Assembly (NCBI RefSeq): GCF_024172125.1
Contig: NZ_JAMZEA010000010.1
Location: forward strand, 248,001-312,000
DNA from: Actinomadura rupiterrae
GTDB lineage: Bacteria; Actinomycetota; Actinomycetes; Streptosporangiales; Streptosporangiaceae
Direction of reading: 5' to 3'
DNA length: 64,000 nt
The notes below the pieces were generated by a model that saw nothing but the letters and a program-made list of their open reading frames with translations, was not told the origin of the DNA and searched no databases. Both the position numbers and the translations under genes were made by a program. Below are positions 10,001 through 16,559 of this stretch, one piece after another (the first letter of the stretch is position 1; each line of letters starts with the position of its first letter).

Positions 10001-11060
10001 GCGTGGTGAGCTCGCGGAAGAAGCCGGGCAGCTTCGGGGCGCCGAGCGCGACGTCCAGCAGCACCAGGCTGCGCGGGCCGTCCGGCGGCTTCAGCGACAC
10101 GCTGAACAGGGGCTTGCCGGGCGGCTGGGGCGGCTCGTCGTTGTGCAGCTCGCGGTCGCCGTCGCGGCCCCAGGCGAACGTGCTGCCCGCCGTCACCGGG
10201 TCGGTTCCGGGCAGGGTGACGACGAAGGCGGCGCGGCCGAGGCCCGCGCCCTGGCGCATCAGCAGCAGCGAGAAGCGGCTGGACGCCGGGACGCCCACGC
10301 TGAGCCCGGGGAGCGCGAACGAGGCACCGGACGCGGACGCCTGCCAGTCCAGGCGCGCCTCTTCGAGGCCGCCGGAGCCGATGATCAGGCGCAGCGTCAC
10401 GTCCTGCTCGCCCGCCGGGCTGCGGTCGCCCAGGTTGGGGACGAACTGGCCGAGCAGCCTGCTGAGCGCGCCCTCCTTCCACTGCAGCACCAGGCACACC
10501 TTGCCGCCCGCCTGGTGGAAGCCGACCGTCGCGCTGTCGATCACCACTCCGGTGCCGGCGATCTGCACCGGGTAGGGGAGCGCGAGGTTGAGCGGCGTGT
10601 CGGACTGGAGGCCGTCCTTGCTGGCGGTCCCGCTGAGCTTCGGCACCGCGAACTCGACGAACGGGCGTCCGGGATCGGGCTCGTAGCGGGCGTCGCCGCC
10701 GGAGCTCACCTTGCGCATGGGGCGCAGCAGCGTCGGGGCGAACCGCAGCGCCACGGGAGCGTCGGTCACGCGCAGCACCGTGGTCGGGACGAAGTCGATC
10801 TCCAGCCCGATGCCCTCGGAGTCGGGGGAGCCGCTCGTGTCGCGCTGCAGCACCACGCTCACCGCGTCGATCCCGGGCAGCGCCAGGACGAGGTCCTGCT
10901 CCAGGAGCAGGCGGGTCAGCACGTTGACCTTGTCGGGCTCGGCCGTCGCCTGCGGCGGCTCGATCCAGATGTGGGAGAGGACGGCGGGGTCGGGCGGCTT
11001 GGGCAGGAACGGCGGCCACTTGTCGCCGAGGTAGTCCTTGAGGGTGATGAACATCGTCAT
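1074..11060 (-). CDS. Giant beta-rich protein of unknown function (3,328 aa)
   Basis: The frame is open for almost 10 kb. The chosen ATG at 11060 overlaps the TGA of the upstream PLD-type gene (ATGA), which implies coupled translation; a GTG three codons earlier is possible. The N-terminal third (about residues 1-1215) is nearly all short amphipathic beta-strands with no signal peptide or hydrophobic helix, and ends at a Cys-Cys-Gly-His near residue 1216. Residues about 1450-1900 are more helical, then fibronectin-like (YVEWSEAARQ, RTYRLVFRRES near 1850-1880). The rest mixes beta segments with repeated polar, Gln/Asp/Pro-rich stretches. A distant relation to large bacterial domains of unknown function of the DUF6603 type is possible but unproven. 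It could be a scaffold, a lipid-handling groove or a large toxin-like shell; the sequence does not decide. Confidence 0.85.
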   Translation of the reverse strand: MTMFITLKDYLGDKWPPFLPKPPDPAVLSHIWIEPPQATAEPDKVNVLTRLLLEQDLVLALPGIDAVSVVLQRDTSGSPDSEGIGLEIDFVPTTVLRVTDAPVALRFAPTLLRPMRKVSSGGDARYEPDPGRPFVEFAVPKLSGTASKDGLQSDTPLNLALPYPVQIAGTGVVIDSATVGFHQAGGKVCLVLQWKEGALSRLLGQFVPNLGDRSPAGEQDVTLRLIIGSGGLEEARLDWQASASGASFALPGLSVGVPASSRFSLLLMRQGAGLGRAAFVVTLPGTDPVTAGSTFAWGRDGDRELHNDEPPQPPGKPLFSVSLKPPDGPRSLVLLDVALGAPKLPGFFRELTTPIPPLDLNDPASLCKPVVFDPADLGTGWTAQLSVNLDAGGGFTLPFLKQGQGGDSQFLQLYTDTPLTNLAITLPQGEVSFDIGVRVRVLSISFDLLCRLTFDLATFALKVDHDQGIQLRSTEAERQFPDLFGMRWRFRGKDLGDKTFHYFTLATKDYHYQIQQPDGAVLELDFTRASEEPITFSVRDFALTPKGVNLAATVTDRPARLNGLRTRFRFTDSGFVIRENRIADFTLAGSGPLPPDLVGDATADIALQFAQRDGGNLTLVQGAANLRGVKLLDCKGTRFQFSVDALGLRFVDDGAFHLYFTITGSAQFVLAPGDDADGPLGLLGKIRIDLVQCPLTGDAKVIAKHVKFLVELPKPVTFSFLGCFEMELRAIGFVPQCEFFDGDGAMQVTGQLKFAQGPGDTPDSRPDYHELFIGLPAPGEFVPRIHFSRLPVNLSIGAAFRLSGVVDFVDEPDQTGLIGEGVVQIQGLPTIAASFGFLRVRRGPGSPWLRAWFLYLEIRQVSFMIPVIQIYLREIGMGFGYRFTIASIKAADAENDVRKLLKTLEGLSRTQGDLSKRDRWAVDLEDAGQDPRWTIVLRAMISQTSASVSPLRYDAFAEADLACVFLVDAIIAFRSDLTFFMAVRGWFNTNYADYVTNKDGARENPILSGFVLLSPRQKRFLAHISKPEGGKPGVHPPLPDFVRDAIGNSRFSATLLIEPGLFHYELGWPNMLRWHTTLGPLAVEVEGGFIFRVSTTEMVLGTSFLARGRLDLSAGVDLGLVGMRITATARVAFGARYIGVVDFRDPLNDSAVYGAIGLEVQVSFAIEFWIKIPLVFTTIRLSFSFSLEITFSAGLEIGVKGLSIPGVRGSGTVGVSCCGHSLQANVKIAFEEDNVQAALDRTKQFLSLGLEATEVEPVPGTGGAMLAAPEFARLLDARRAGLPPRALAAVIGEQAAVPAPDVFHVPGYVLFVLRDAPAWDPDHQTYFVLLPQAERLHRDAQGRLVLDEDGFPVAEPELGFLPPPPADGTAVAKDFSLRVPKPAVGENYSLRHYEPMAATPQFVDVTAAVTAGNPITWAVNWAARLYTGGAAERRVVNPTTGQASDPAPLQDGLSLAQHLGNAFKQTYTGAGDTAVAHPVGDPGALPGYRPPVSDPRVQNPSDSSFEAAVRGAYEQFRGSPFLKRDPQELYEQLLEAAFAPNTTIYAPDGTAQDGGDPGTVGAVQADQQAHQLRGVIIHDIIADLRAFQAEPDPAKRAALIAGSLAFQMGLVFAVRTPDNRRPAWLDQVGTGLDAQPSISQRERPDAANPGTANQDVRTFNVAQTQFNLFPPEFQQVRQYSDASTIALSWELSWQRQASPGVSRAQNDPDHHLAHYLVRRRALDGDEAERTTTVKPVKVLHRHTTDVAAAGAVTPTDTLSLLQPRFQVVDHFPDTAADRAALPREGRGYVYTITPVDFAGNAGRPLTLIATRYPTAPPAVPVDGDLTVSYSIAPSDLDPAAGAGTPQVMEPRQVYVEWSEAARQDGPAVPIRTYRLVFRRESTVPIGSYGLDSTTQRGRTTGLPTSNARPLPTDIKIDLDHVFGPPGARAAVVPVAALRDAGVLPGGAWRPEAWRVFFQTISDRDVPSALAPVQLLLAAEAVAAPPTAPAPTDRIEHTGNPREERRPAELEWLPRPTGFAVVRPEDERAEPGLAHAPMPLPTAAAGSPPPFVFTGEIGASVGFRPHPLGIRAIRFRWNQGPSGDAAYPLELNAGYRLHELNIDAATTDTFASPARLAAELRLRQEVQMIPGDDLPLAPGDTLNTSQWEAWYPGAVQRRRPPDPSAQGVQDERGPWYSWQDSYLEWPEWQGVTQPGGKRETPMHPLLARLVERLRALRPGSVTDAQGHITDGYAAALQLSPPTLPNSLADFLASCPPGADRYGWGALQRLGLSVTFSLHDPDTGAVRGPKLLELLKGLFATLESTTTPADPDAAAFAALRRHLHVELLFQPGRSIQLDERPAGGDDLLALVQISLRPAVRQRLRYRSVTISGRSNADIEVRFTLSTPCSLVTRPDSGAGQVELQPQPAPTARTVRLPLNGEAALLLRGATLPGTVEVRPRIRLTADPAAFDPVIAPLLDYDPSRKLLSARTMLSADQLKLVRAALAPADLQAADGLAGTVRTEDFGPTDERTHHFTVATGALASVFAAPGDGVPEHVQWMRLKYYLETLNSNDPKVPDTAKVTLPTDEAGIAQVLPDVLAWTTRFFDASGAVAPGADGLGATGAGPWTATAYPRAGSPALATPDADGRLTYSQLIEDRWAHTLRYYFQPYGRYDLLWQSLRRSPTLFPGRAATEVDVPAVQVDPAAGGLDVVLDRTQAVDAPLVLSSRRLDEPATPARPPAPGAIWEVIVARHHEQALAERNQTLVRQLAFRQVAFSLLRRFGYSDWYAWIRGFAKDHQHELPVRLVEDAYPPIPDALPSAPDHLVLDGTADRDELRGLDLPERVGDFSQGVLALQWRALPFYYEHRLLVIAQTDGTVSPVNSVTQRDLTYRSPLPSATVSGSDIVWHRLPPFPPLLRSDGQFQADTRVRTVTIPLRRFWDSLPDEAQQRWPAEAPDAASGTATARKLSALPDPEVVYQIVELFSGNIEVQAECLYDPVAQRFTHRQLGKRFLVAQTALAPPSGALGDFPLAVDLVQVSEEQLGSAYDTSGLPLDTRNRVSIDAQGRLLFAGVMTRTDRDVLVRLMHEPDAAKVREMFDGWYSTEPVSAAAANLPDRLQAVIDFLPAPSLNLVWQGPSDAAAAALRGLPGDSAFTGAIAQIITQAAGAAPDAVTRVDIPAGPEQIPDELQNKVALARNAPGTQYTGITWTGPMSDDDRAALRRWARFPEFADAVEKLITAVQAASTGTPPPPSVTVTFAVPVRPLQSALSGVLAAKLLLGAVLMRYHGMMRADDPAALAAAYPGAPDQLALRRLHRTSQGSGMSGRSLVVRARRGSAAPSDPRPIVPTDL

Positions 11061-12691
11061 AGCGAGCACGCCCCCCAGTCGTCGCGCGAGTCGACGTCCG
11101 CGAGCATGTCGTAACTCTGCTGCTCGTTCGGCTTGAGTGTCTTGTTGTCAGGGGGCAGGACCACGGGTTTGACGCGGGAGGGCAGGGTGACCCCGCTGCC
11201 GGGGGTTCCCCAGGAGGCGTTCCAGACGTTGAGCGCCTTGCCGATATCGGCGATCTTCGGCTGGTCGGCGGGGGCGAGGTCGAACGCGTCGCTCCAGAGT
11301 TGCACCCGGTACTGCTGCACCAGCGTGTCGTCCTCGTCGACGACGGACACCGAGTGCTCGATGTCGGTGTAGAGGCTGCGCCGCATGAAGTTGGCCGACC
11401 CGATGATCGCCCAGTGGTCGTCGACGATGGTGGACTTGGTGTGGACGATCACGTCGCGGCTGAACATCGCGAACTGGCCGAGCTGCGCGGGGGTCGTCCC
11501 CTTCACCAGCCCCTGGGACAGCGCGACCAGCCCGTACGGTGGGAATTTCGGGTCGTTCGGGTCGGCGACCCCGACGACCAGGATCACCCTGAGGGCCGGC
11601 TTCGTCTGGATGGCGTCCCTCAGCGCCTTCATCAGGTCGATCGACCAGAAGGACTGGTCCTCGATGTAGATGAAGTTCTCGGCGGCCTTGATCGCTTTGA
11701 ACCAGGCGGTGCTGATCTCGAACATGCCGGACGGCGCGAACGAGATCTTGTCGTTCTCGGGCAGCCGGTTGGTGCTCTTGTAGTTGAACTGGGGCAGGGT
11801 GCGCAGGGACTGGACGTGGTGTTTGCCCTGCGACGTGGTCGGCAGGGTGCGCGCGGCCAGTTCCGGGGAGCCGGGCGTGTGGCTGTCGAGACCGGCGAAG
11901 CCGACGCGGAAGGGCCGCACCTTCCGGCCCCTGACCTCGTTCCACATGGCGCGGAAGAAGTCGAACATCGCCTGCACCGCCGGGCCCTCGACCTTCGCCT
12001 GCACGTCGTGCCACTGCCCGGCGGGGTGCGGCGCGGAGCCGTGGCGGTCGCCCACGAAGTCGAGCCCGCCCGTGAAGCCGATGGCGCCGCTGCTGCTGCC
12101 GAGGACCACCAGCTTGGTGTGGGCGGAGCCCGCGGAGTGGGTCAGGATGTTCACCCAGGCCTTCTCGGCGAGCTTGGGTTCGTTGCGCAGGTCCAGGATG
12201 GCGTTCAGGGTGGCGAGGTTGATGTTGCGGGTGTTCGCCAGCCCGTGGTCCACCCCTTTGCTCTGGGCGAAGTTGTCGGACATGAGGGCGAACGAGGCCC
12301 AGCCCAGGATCCGGACGTCGACTCCGGCCCTTGCCTTGTCCTTGAGCAGGTCGTTCAGCTGGGCCGGGAGCGCGGGCCCGTCGAGCGAGAAGGGCTTCGC
12401 CAGCTCGACCAGCGGCGTGTAGGCGCCGGACGAGCCGGGCGCGGGCAGGATCTTGCCGCCCACCAGGTGGAGGTCCCAGCCGGCGATGTAGATGAACTGG
12501 TCGGCGTTCTCGGCCGGCGTCCCCGCGCCCAGCTTGGCGAGCTGCTTCTTCAGCTCGTCGAAGTAGGCGGTGCCGTCGATCAGCGGGGTGATCTTGCAGC
12601 CCCCGAAGGTGGCCGGGAGCGGCTGCGAGGGGGGGACGGTGTCTTCGGGCTGGACGAAGTACTTCTTCATCAGCGCGTTGATATCGGCCAC
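11057..12691 (-). CDS. Phospholipase D superfamily protein (two HKD-type motifs), first gene of the giant-protein operon
   Basis: 544 residues from a GTG at 12691, preceded by a GGGGGG ribosome site about eight bases upstream; an upstream in-frame start has no such site. There are two PLD repeats. The second motif (His417, HTKSTIVDDHW followed by GSANFMRRS) is complete. The first (His191, HTKLVVLGSSSG followed by GFTGG) keeps His and Lys but has Gly where the HxKx4D Asp normally stands. The family hydrolyses phosphodiesters in phospholipids or nucleic acids through a His nucleophile; the substrate here is unknown. No signal peptide is visible, unlike secreted Streptomyces PLDs, so the protein is probably cytoplasmic or exported with its partners. 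It overlaps the giant gene by four bases and leads the operon. Confidence 0.9.
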   Translation of the reverse strand: MADINALMKKYFVQPEDTVPPSQPLPATFGGCKITPLIDGTAYFDELKKQLAKLGAGTPAENADQFIYIAGWDLHLVGGKILPAPGSSGAYTPLVELAKPFSLDGPALPAQLNDLLKDKARAGVDVRILGWASFALMSDNFAQSKGVDHGLANTRNINLATLNAILDLRNEPKLAEKAWVNILTHSAGSAHTKLVVLGSSSGAIGFTGGLDFVGDRHGSAPHPAGQWHDVQAKVEGPAVQAMFDFFRAMWNEVRGRKVRPFRVGFAGLDSHTPGSPELAARTLPTTSQGKHHVQSLRTLPQFNYKSTNRLPENDKISFAPSGMFEISTAWFKAIKAAENFIYIEDQSFWSIDLMKALRDAIQTKPALRVILVVGVADPNDPKFPPYGLVALSQGLVKGTTPAQLGQFAMFSRDVIVHTKSTIVDDHWAIIGSANFMRRSLYTDIEHSVSVVDEDDTLVQQYRVQLWSDAFDLAPADQPKIADIGKALNVWNASWGTPGSGVTLPSRVKPVVLPPDNKTLKPNEQQSYDMLADVDSRDDWGACSL

Positions 12692-13032
12692 CAGAAAGCC
12701 CCCCGAAGCTGGATACGCGGCTCCCCGACACGATTCAGCATTCTGGCAGCGGAACACGGCGACCGGGCTGGGTCACGAACGCCAGTCAAGCTCAGAAATG
12801 ATGAAGGTGAGGCAAGCTGTTGCTCAACTTTCACACAAGGGCCTCACTCCCGACAACGGTTCGGCCTGATCCGGACGGCGACCATGCGCTGCCGCGCCCG
12901 CAACGCCACCCTGACCACCGCGTCGTTCGTTTCCGCAGGCGGTGCGGCGGTGCCGGCCATCGATGCCTCATTGTCCGTTTCGCCGCTCGACAATTACCAT
13001 AAACAAGTACAAAAAGGACTTCGATCATGCTT
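12692..13032 (-). promoter_or_regulatory. Leader region of the PLD/giant operon, no gene seen
   Basis: This is part of a gene-free stretch (12692-13120). Only short, unconvincing frames occur. Base composition drops around 12,970-13,030 (CATAAACAAGTACAAAAAGG on the plus strand), the most AT-rich patch nearby, which could hold the promoter of the minus-strand operon. I cannot assign -35/-10 boxes with confidence. Confidence 0.35.
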
Positions 13033-13065
13033 CGCCCGCCGAGCCGGGGGAGGGCTCGGCGGGCG
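13033..13065 (-). terminator. Hairpin terminator after the TAP-like peptidase gene
   Basis: A perfect 13-base inverted repeat (CGCCCGCCGAGCC and its complement) surrounds a 7-base loop. It lies 55 bases past the stop of the peptidase gene. Read on the minus strand it is followed, after about ten bases, by a T-rich run. It should insulate the peptidase gene from the PLD/giant operon downstream. Confidence 0.7.
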
Positions 13066-13120
13066 GCGGTGCTCTTTACCGCGGATTCCGCGGCGGCCGA
13101 AGACGATTTCTTTTCGGCGT

Positions 13121-14548
13121 TCAGCCGAGCAGGAACTTGATCACCGCGTCGCGTCCGGCGTGGCCGGGTTCGCGGTTCTGGATGGAGTGCGCGGCGCCCT
13201 TGACCACCACGAGTTTCGCGGCGGGGGAGGCGGCGGCGAGTTCCTGCCGGGCCCATTCGAGCGGCGTGCTGAGGTCGCGGTCGCCGTTGAGGACCAGCGT
13301 CGGCAGGTAAGGCAGCCGACCGGACGGGTTCGGGCTCGGCGGCTCGGCCGGCCAGCGCAGGCAGGTCTGGACGCTGCTCTGCGCGAGCGCGACCGCCGTC
13401 GTGTAGGGCCAGGTGGCCGATGCGGGGAGCGTCCGGGCGGTGCGGTCGAGGAGCGGCTGCCGGAGCGCGGACGGGGTGGCCGACGTCCCCCACGGGAAGC
13501 GCAGGTCGTCGCAGAGGGTGGCGGCGTGCAGGCCCGCGCTGAGCTGGGTGGCGGGCGTGCCGTCGGCCGGCGTCATCACGGCCTCGATCGCGTCGAGCTT
13601 GCGGGTGTCCCCGGCGACGGCCTGGTGCAGCGCGCCGATGAGGTCGCCCGGCAGGCCGCTGCCCGGGATCGGGTCGGGGTTGCGGTAGGTCGGGTCGAGG
13701 AACTCATAGCCCACGACATCCCCGAACAGCGCCAGCTCGCCCGCGGTGCTCCGCCGCCGGACGAGCGTCGCGAGGTCCTTCGCCGGGTCGAAGCCGCAGG
13801 CGGGCGCGGCCTTGCAGACGTCCCGGAGCACGCGCGGCTCGGCGGTGAGCCCGACCAGGTTCAGGTCGCCGGCGACCGTCCAGTGGTGCGGGACGACCGA
13901 GTCCAGCAGCAGCTTGGACACGTGCCGCGGATGGGCCAGGGCGTAGCGGGCGGCGGTGAGGCTGCCGTAGGACACCCCGTCCACGGCCATCGCGTTCACG
14001 CCGAGCGCGCGCCGGAGGAGTTCGAGGTCGCCCACGGTCTGGTCGGTGCCGTAGAAGCGGGCGCGGTCGCCGAGCAGGTGGACGCACTCGTCCACGGCGT
14101 CCGGGGTGGCCGGGGCGCTGTCGGAGCCGCTGACCTGGGCCTGCATCGCCGGGCAGGTCACCGCGCCGAGCGGGCCCGTGCCGCGCTGGTCGAGAATGAC
14201 CAGCCGGTACTGCTTGAACACCGCGGGCATGCGCGCGGTGATGCGCGACAGCAGCGCGACGCCCTCCTGCCCGGGACCGCCGGTGAGGAACAGCAGCGTC
14301 CCCTTGGGGTGGGCCGGTGCGTCGGCGACGCCCACCTGGAGGTCGAGCGTGCCGTGCGTCCGGCCGGAGTGGTCCAGCGGGACGGTCAGCTTCCAGCAGG
14401 TGAAGCCGGGCTGCGCGGCGCCGTCGTCGTCCGGGCACGGGTGCCGGTCGTGGAGCCCCGGTGGGGCGGCGTGCGCGGCGGGCGCCACCGCCGCCGTGAC
14501 GGCGAGGCCGCAGCCGAGCGCGGCGAGGGTGCGGCGGACCTTGTTCAT
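13121..14548 (-). CDS. Secreted alpha/beta-hydrolase, tripeptidyl aminopeptidase (TAP)-like
   Basis: 475 residues with a Sec signal peptide (MNKVRRTLAALGCGLAV, cleavage likely after AAHA). It has the alpha/beta-hydrolase fold with an oxyanion segment FLTGGPGQEG, a nucleophile elbow GVSYGS (Ser193), an acid Asp in NGDRDLSTP (about 425) and a His in GAAHSIQ (about 454). The C-terminal LNGDRD...AHSIQ block matches TAP-like peptidases, which remove tripeptides from the N-terminus of extracellular peptides in Streptomyces relatives. The substrate is not shown by sequence; an ester or lactone substrate remains possible. The gene stands alone, downstream of the LytTR two-component genes on the same strand, with a direct repeat in its upstream region that could be a response-regulator site. 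Confidence 0.9.
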   Translation of the reverse strand: MNKVRRTLAALGCGLAVTAAVAPAAHAAPPGLHDRHPCPDDDGAAQPGFTCWKLTVPLDHSGRTHGTLDLQVGVADAPAHPKGTLLFLTGGPGQEGVALLSRITARMPAVFKQYRLVILDQRGTGPLGAVTCPAMQAQVSGSDSAPATPDAVDECVHLLGDRARFYGTDQTVGDLELLRRALGVNAMAVDGVSYGSLTAARYALAHPRHVSKLLLDSVVPHHWTVAGDLNLVGLTAEPRVLRDVCKAAPACGFDPAKDLATLVRRRSTAGELALFGDVVGYEFLDPTYRNPDPIPGSGLPGDLIGALHQAVAGDTRKLDAIEAVMTPADGTPATQLSAGLHAATLCDDLRFPWGTSATPSALRQPLLDRTARTLPASATWPYTTAVALAQSSVQTCLRWPAEPPSPNPSGRLPYLPTLVLNGDRDLSTPLEWARQELAAASPAAKLVVVKGAAHSIQNREPGHAGRDAVIKFLLG

Positions 14549-14679
14549 CGCGAACTCCCCTGTGATGTGGAAGGACCGGCGCGCGCGTCCCTGCGCGGGT
14601 GCCGGCCCCGGCCCGGCCGGGAGTGACGGGCCGCGGCCACCCTAGGAGCGGTTCCGGCGCGGTGGACGGTCCCGTGCGG

Positions 14680-14711
14680 CGAACGGGAGCGGTCGGACGC
14701 CGAACGGGAGC
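14680..14711. promoter_or_regulatory. Direct repeat, candidate LytTR response-regulator site
   Basis: CGAACGGGAGC occurs exactly at 14680-14690 and 14701-14711, a 21-base period (two helical turns). It sits about 130-165 bases upstream of the TAP-like peptidase start and just past the end of the response-regulator gene. LytTR regulators typically bind paired direct repeats with about this spacing; assigning this regulator is inference. Confidence 0.45.
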
Positions 14712-14750
14712 AGCCGTCAGGTAGGCGAGTCGGCGGGCCGGCGGCGGCGG

Positions 14751-15464
14751 TCAGGTCGGCAGACCGAGGGCGGCTCGTACCTGGTCGCGGTAGGCGCGGC
14801 CGGAGATGAGGGTCTCGCCGGAGCTCAGGATCAGTTGCATCTCGCCATGGCCGAGGATCTCCAGCTCGCGGATCCGGTCCACCCGGACGATGACCGACCG
14901 GTGGACGCGCAGGAACGCGTCCGAACCGAGCCGCTCCTGGAGCCTGGCCAGCGTGCCGCGGACCAGGTGCGAGCGCGCGCCGGTGTGGATGCGCAGGTAG
15001 CCGTCCTCGGCCCGGACGTAGTCGATCGCGTCCAGGTCCAGCAGCCGGATCCGGCCGCCGGTCTCGACGGGCAGCCGGTTCAGCGCGGGCGCGGTGTTCC
15101 GCTGCGCCAGGTGGCTCCGGACCCGGGTGAGCGCGAGGTCGAGCCGGTCCTGGCCGTAGGGCTTGAGCAGGTAGTCGACCGCGTCGACCTCGAAGGCGCG
15201 GACGGCGTGCCCGCTGAACGCCGTCACGAACACCACCGCGGGGTCGTGCCGTCCCCAGATCGCCTCCAGGAGGGCGAACCCGTCGCTCTCGGGCAGCTGG
15301 ACGTCCAGGAACACCAGGTCGGGCCGGTGCCGGTCGAGAGCGGCGAGCGCGGTGCGGGGCGACCCGCAGCCGGCGAGCAGCCGGATGTCCTCGTGCGGGG
15401 CGAGCATGCGCTGCAGCCGCCGCCGCGCCGGCGGCTCGTCGTCCACGATCAGCGTCCTGATCAT
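14751..15464 (-). CDS. LytTR-family response regulator
   Basis: 237 residues. The ATG at 15464 overlaps the stop of the sensor-kinase gene (ATGA), so the pair is translationally coupled. The N-terminal receiver domain has the acidic pair in VDDEPPARRR, a phospho-acceptor Asp near residue 51 (LVFLDVQLPESDG), a Thr in FVTAF and the switch Lys in LLKPYGQ. Residues about 130-235 form a LytTR DNA-binding domain (IDYVRAEDGYLRIHT, RVHRSVIVRVDRI). Such regulators bind paired direct repeats after phosphorylation by LytS/HPK7-type kinases. The likely nearby target is the secreted peptidase gene immediately downstream. Confidence 0.93.
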   Translation of the reverse strand: MIRTLIVDDEPPARRRLQRMLAPHEDIRLLAGCGSPRTALAALDRHRPDLVFLDVQLPESDGFALLEAIWGRHDPAVVFVTAFSGHAVRAFEVDAVDYLLKPYGQDRLDLALTRVRSHLAQRNTAPALNRLPVETGGRIRLLDLDAIDYVRAEDGYLRIHTGARSHLVRGTLARLQERLGSDAFLRVHRSVIVRVDRIRELEILGHGEMQLILSSGETLISGRAYRDQVRAALGLPT

Positions 15465-16510
15465 GCCCGGGCCGTCCGCAGCGGCAGCCGGACGGTCGCC
15501 GCGACGCCGCCGTCCGGACGCGGCTCGACGGTGAACAGGTGCTCGGGGCCGTACATCTGGCTGAGCCGGGCGCGCGCGTTGGCCAGCCCGATCCCCGCGC
15601 GCGGGCGGCCGGGCGGCAGCCCGACACCGTCGTCGGTGACGACCAGTTGCAGCCACGAGCCGTCCGGACGGGCCGAGATGGTCACCGTGCCGGGCGCGTC
15701 GCGGGGCGAGATGCCGTGCAGCACCGCGTTCTCCACGAGCGGCTGCAGGAGCAGCGGCGGGACGAGCGCGTCGAGCGCCCCGGGGTGCAGCCGCCACTCC
15801 ACCGCCAGCCGGTCCTCGAACCGGGCCTGCTCGATGTCCACGTAGGCCGACAGGACCTCAAGGTCCTCGCGCAACCTCACCTCCAGCGAACCGTCCTGCT
15901 CCAGCGACCGCCGCAGCAGCGTGCTCAGCCGGACCACCATCTGCTCGGCGCGCTGGGGATCGTCATGGACGAACGCGGCGATGGTGTTCATCGCGTTGAA
16001 CAGGAAATGCGGCCGCACCTGCGCCCGCAACGCCTGCAACTCAGCGCGGGCCACCTGGTCGCGCGCCCGCGCGAGCTGCTCGCGCCGCCGCCGGTGCTGC
16101 GTGAAGTAGTAGACCCCGTGCGCCACCCCGACCCACTCGACGTACATCGTCAGGTAGGCCCCGAGGTTGCGGAGGTACTCCGCGCCGAACCCCCGCCCGG
16201 GCGGCAGCCAGTGCAGGACGGGGTCGAACAGGAACATCCGCCCGCTGAGCCAGCACAGCGCCACCAGGTATCCGGCCAGGTGGACCAGCACCGCCCGCAC
16301 CGGACGGGACCGTCCGATCGGGAACCGCACGGTGAGCAGGTACACGCTGATGTTCACCGGAACCCACGTCAGCGACGACGCCATGCTCTGCGCGAGGCCC
16401 AGGCCCACGCTGTGCGCCCCGTCCGCGTAGTCCCTCCACCAGCCCAGCGCGTCCATCACCGCGAGCAGGGACACGCCCCCGGCCCAAATGCCGAACACCC
16501 GCCGATCCAC
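15461..16510 (-). CDS. LytS-type membrane sensor histidine kinase
   Basis: 349 residues. Four or so membrane segments occupy roughly residues 1-150. A His_kinase domain follows with the phospho-acceptor in QVRPHFLFNAMNTI (His about 167). The HATPase region has LVENAVLHGI (N box), VTDDGVGLP (G1) and GIGLANARARL (G2). There is no extracellular sensor domain, so it probably senses a membrane or cell-wall state through its transmembrane part. It is coupled to the LytTR regulator gene by a four-base overlap. Confidence 0.92.
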   Translation of the reverse strand: MDRRVFGIWAGGVSLLAVMDALGWWRDYADGAHSVGLGLAQSMASSLTWVPVNISVYLLTVRFPIGRSRPVRAVLVHLAGYLVALCWLSGRMFLFDPVLHWLPPGRGFGAEYLRNLGAYLTMYVEWVGVAHGVYYFTQHRRRREQLARARDQVARAELQALRAQVRPHFLFNAMNTIAAFVHDDPQRAEQMVVRLSTLLRRSLEQDGSLEVRLREDLEVLSAYVDIEQARFEDRLAVEWRLHPGALDALVPPLLLQPLVENAVLHGISPRDAPGTVTISARPDGSWLQLVVTDDGVGLPPGRPRAGIGLANARARLSQMYGPEHLFTVEPRPDGGVAATVRLPLRTARA

Positions 16511-16559
16511 GCCCGTACCGTAACGACCCGGCCTTCCGCCGCCAACCTCGCGATCGCGG

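Noticed and set aside
4813-11019. Second long minus-strand frame inside the giant gene
   Set aside because: Arg/Pro/Ala-rich composition and no start context; it is a shadow in another frame of the same strand.
1068-11114. A plus-strand open frame of about 3,300 codons opposite the giant gene
   Set aside because: Its product is a low-complexity Arg/Gly/Val/Glu-rich sequence, the mirror of the high-GC third positions of the real minus-strand gene.
12798-13021. Short plus-strand frames in the leader of the PLD operon
   Set aside because: No ribosome site, no homology-like pattern, and codon use unlike real genes.
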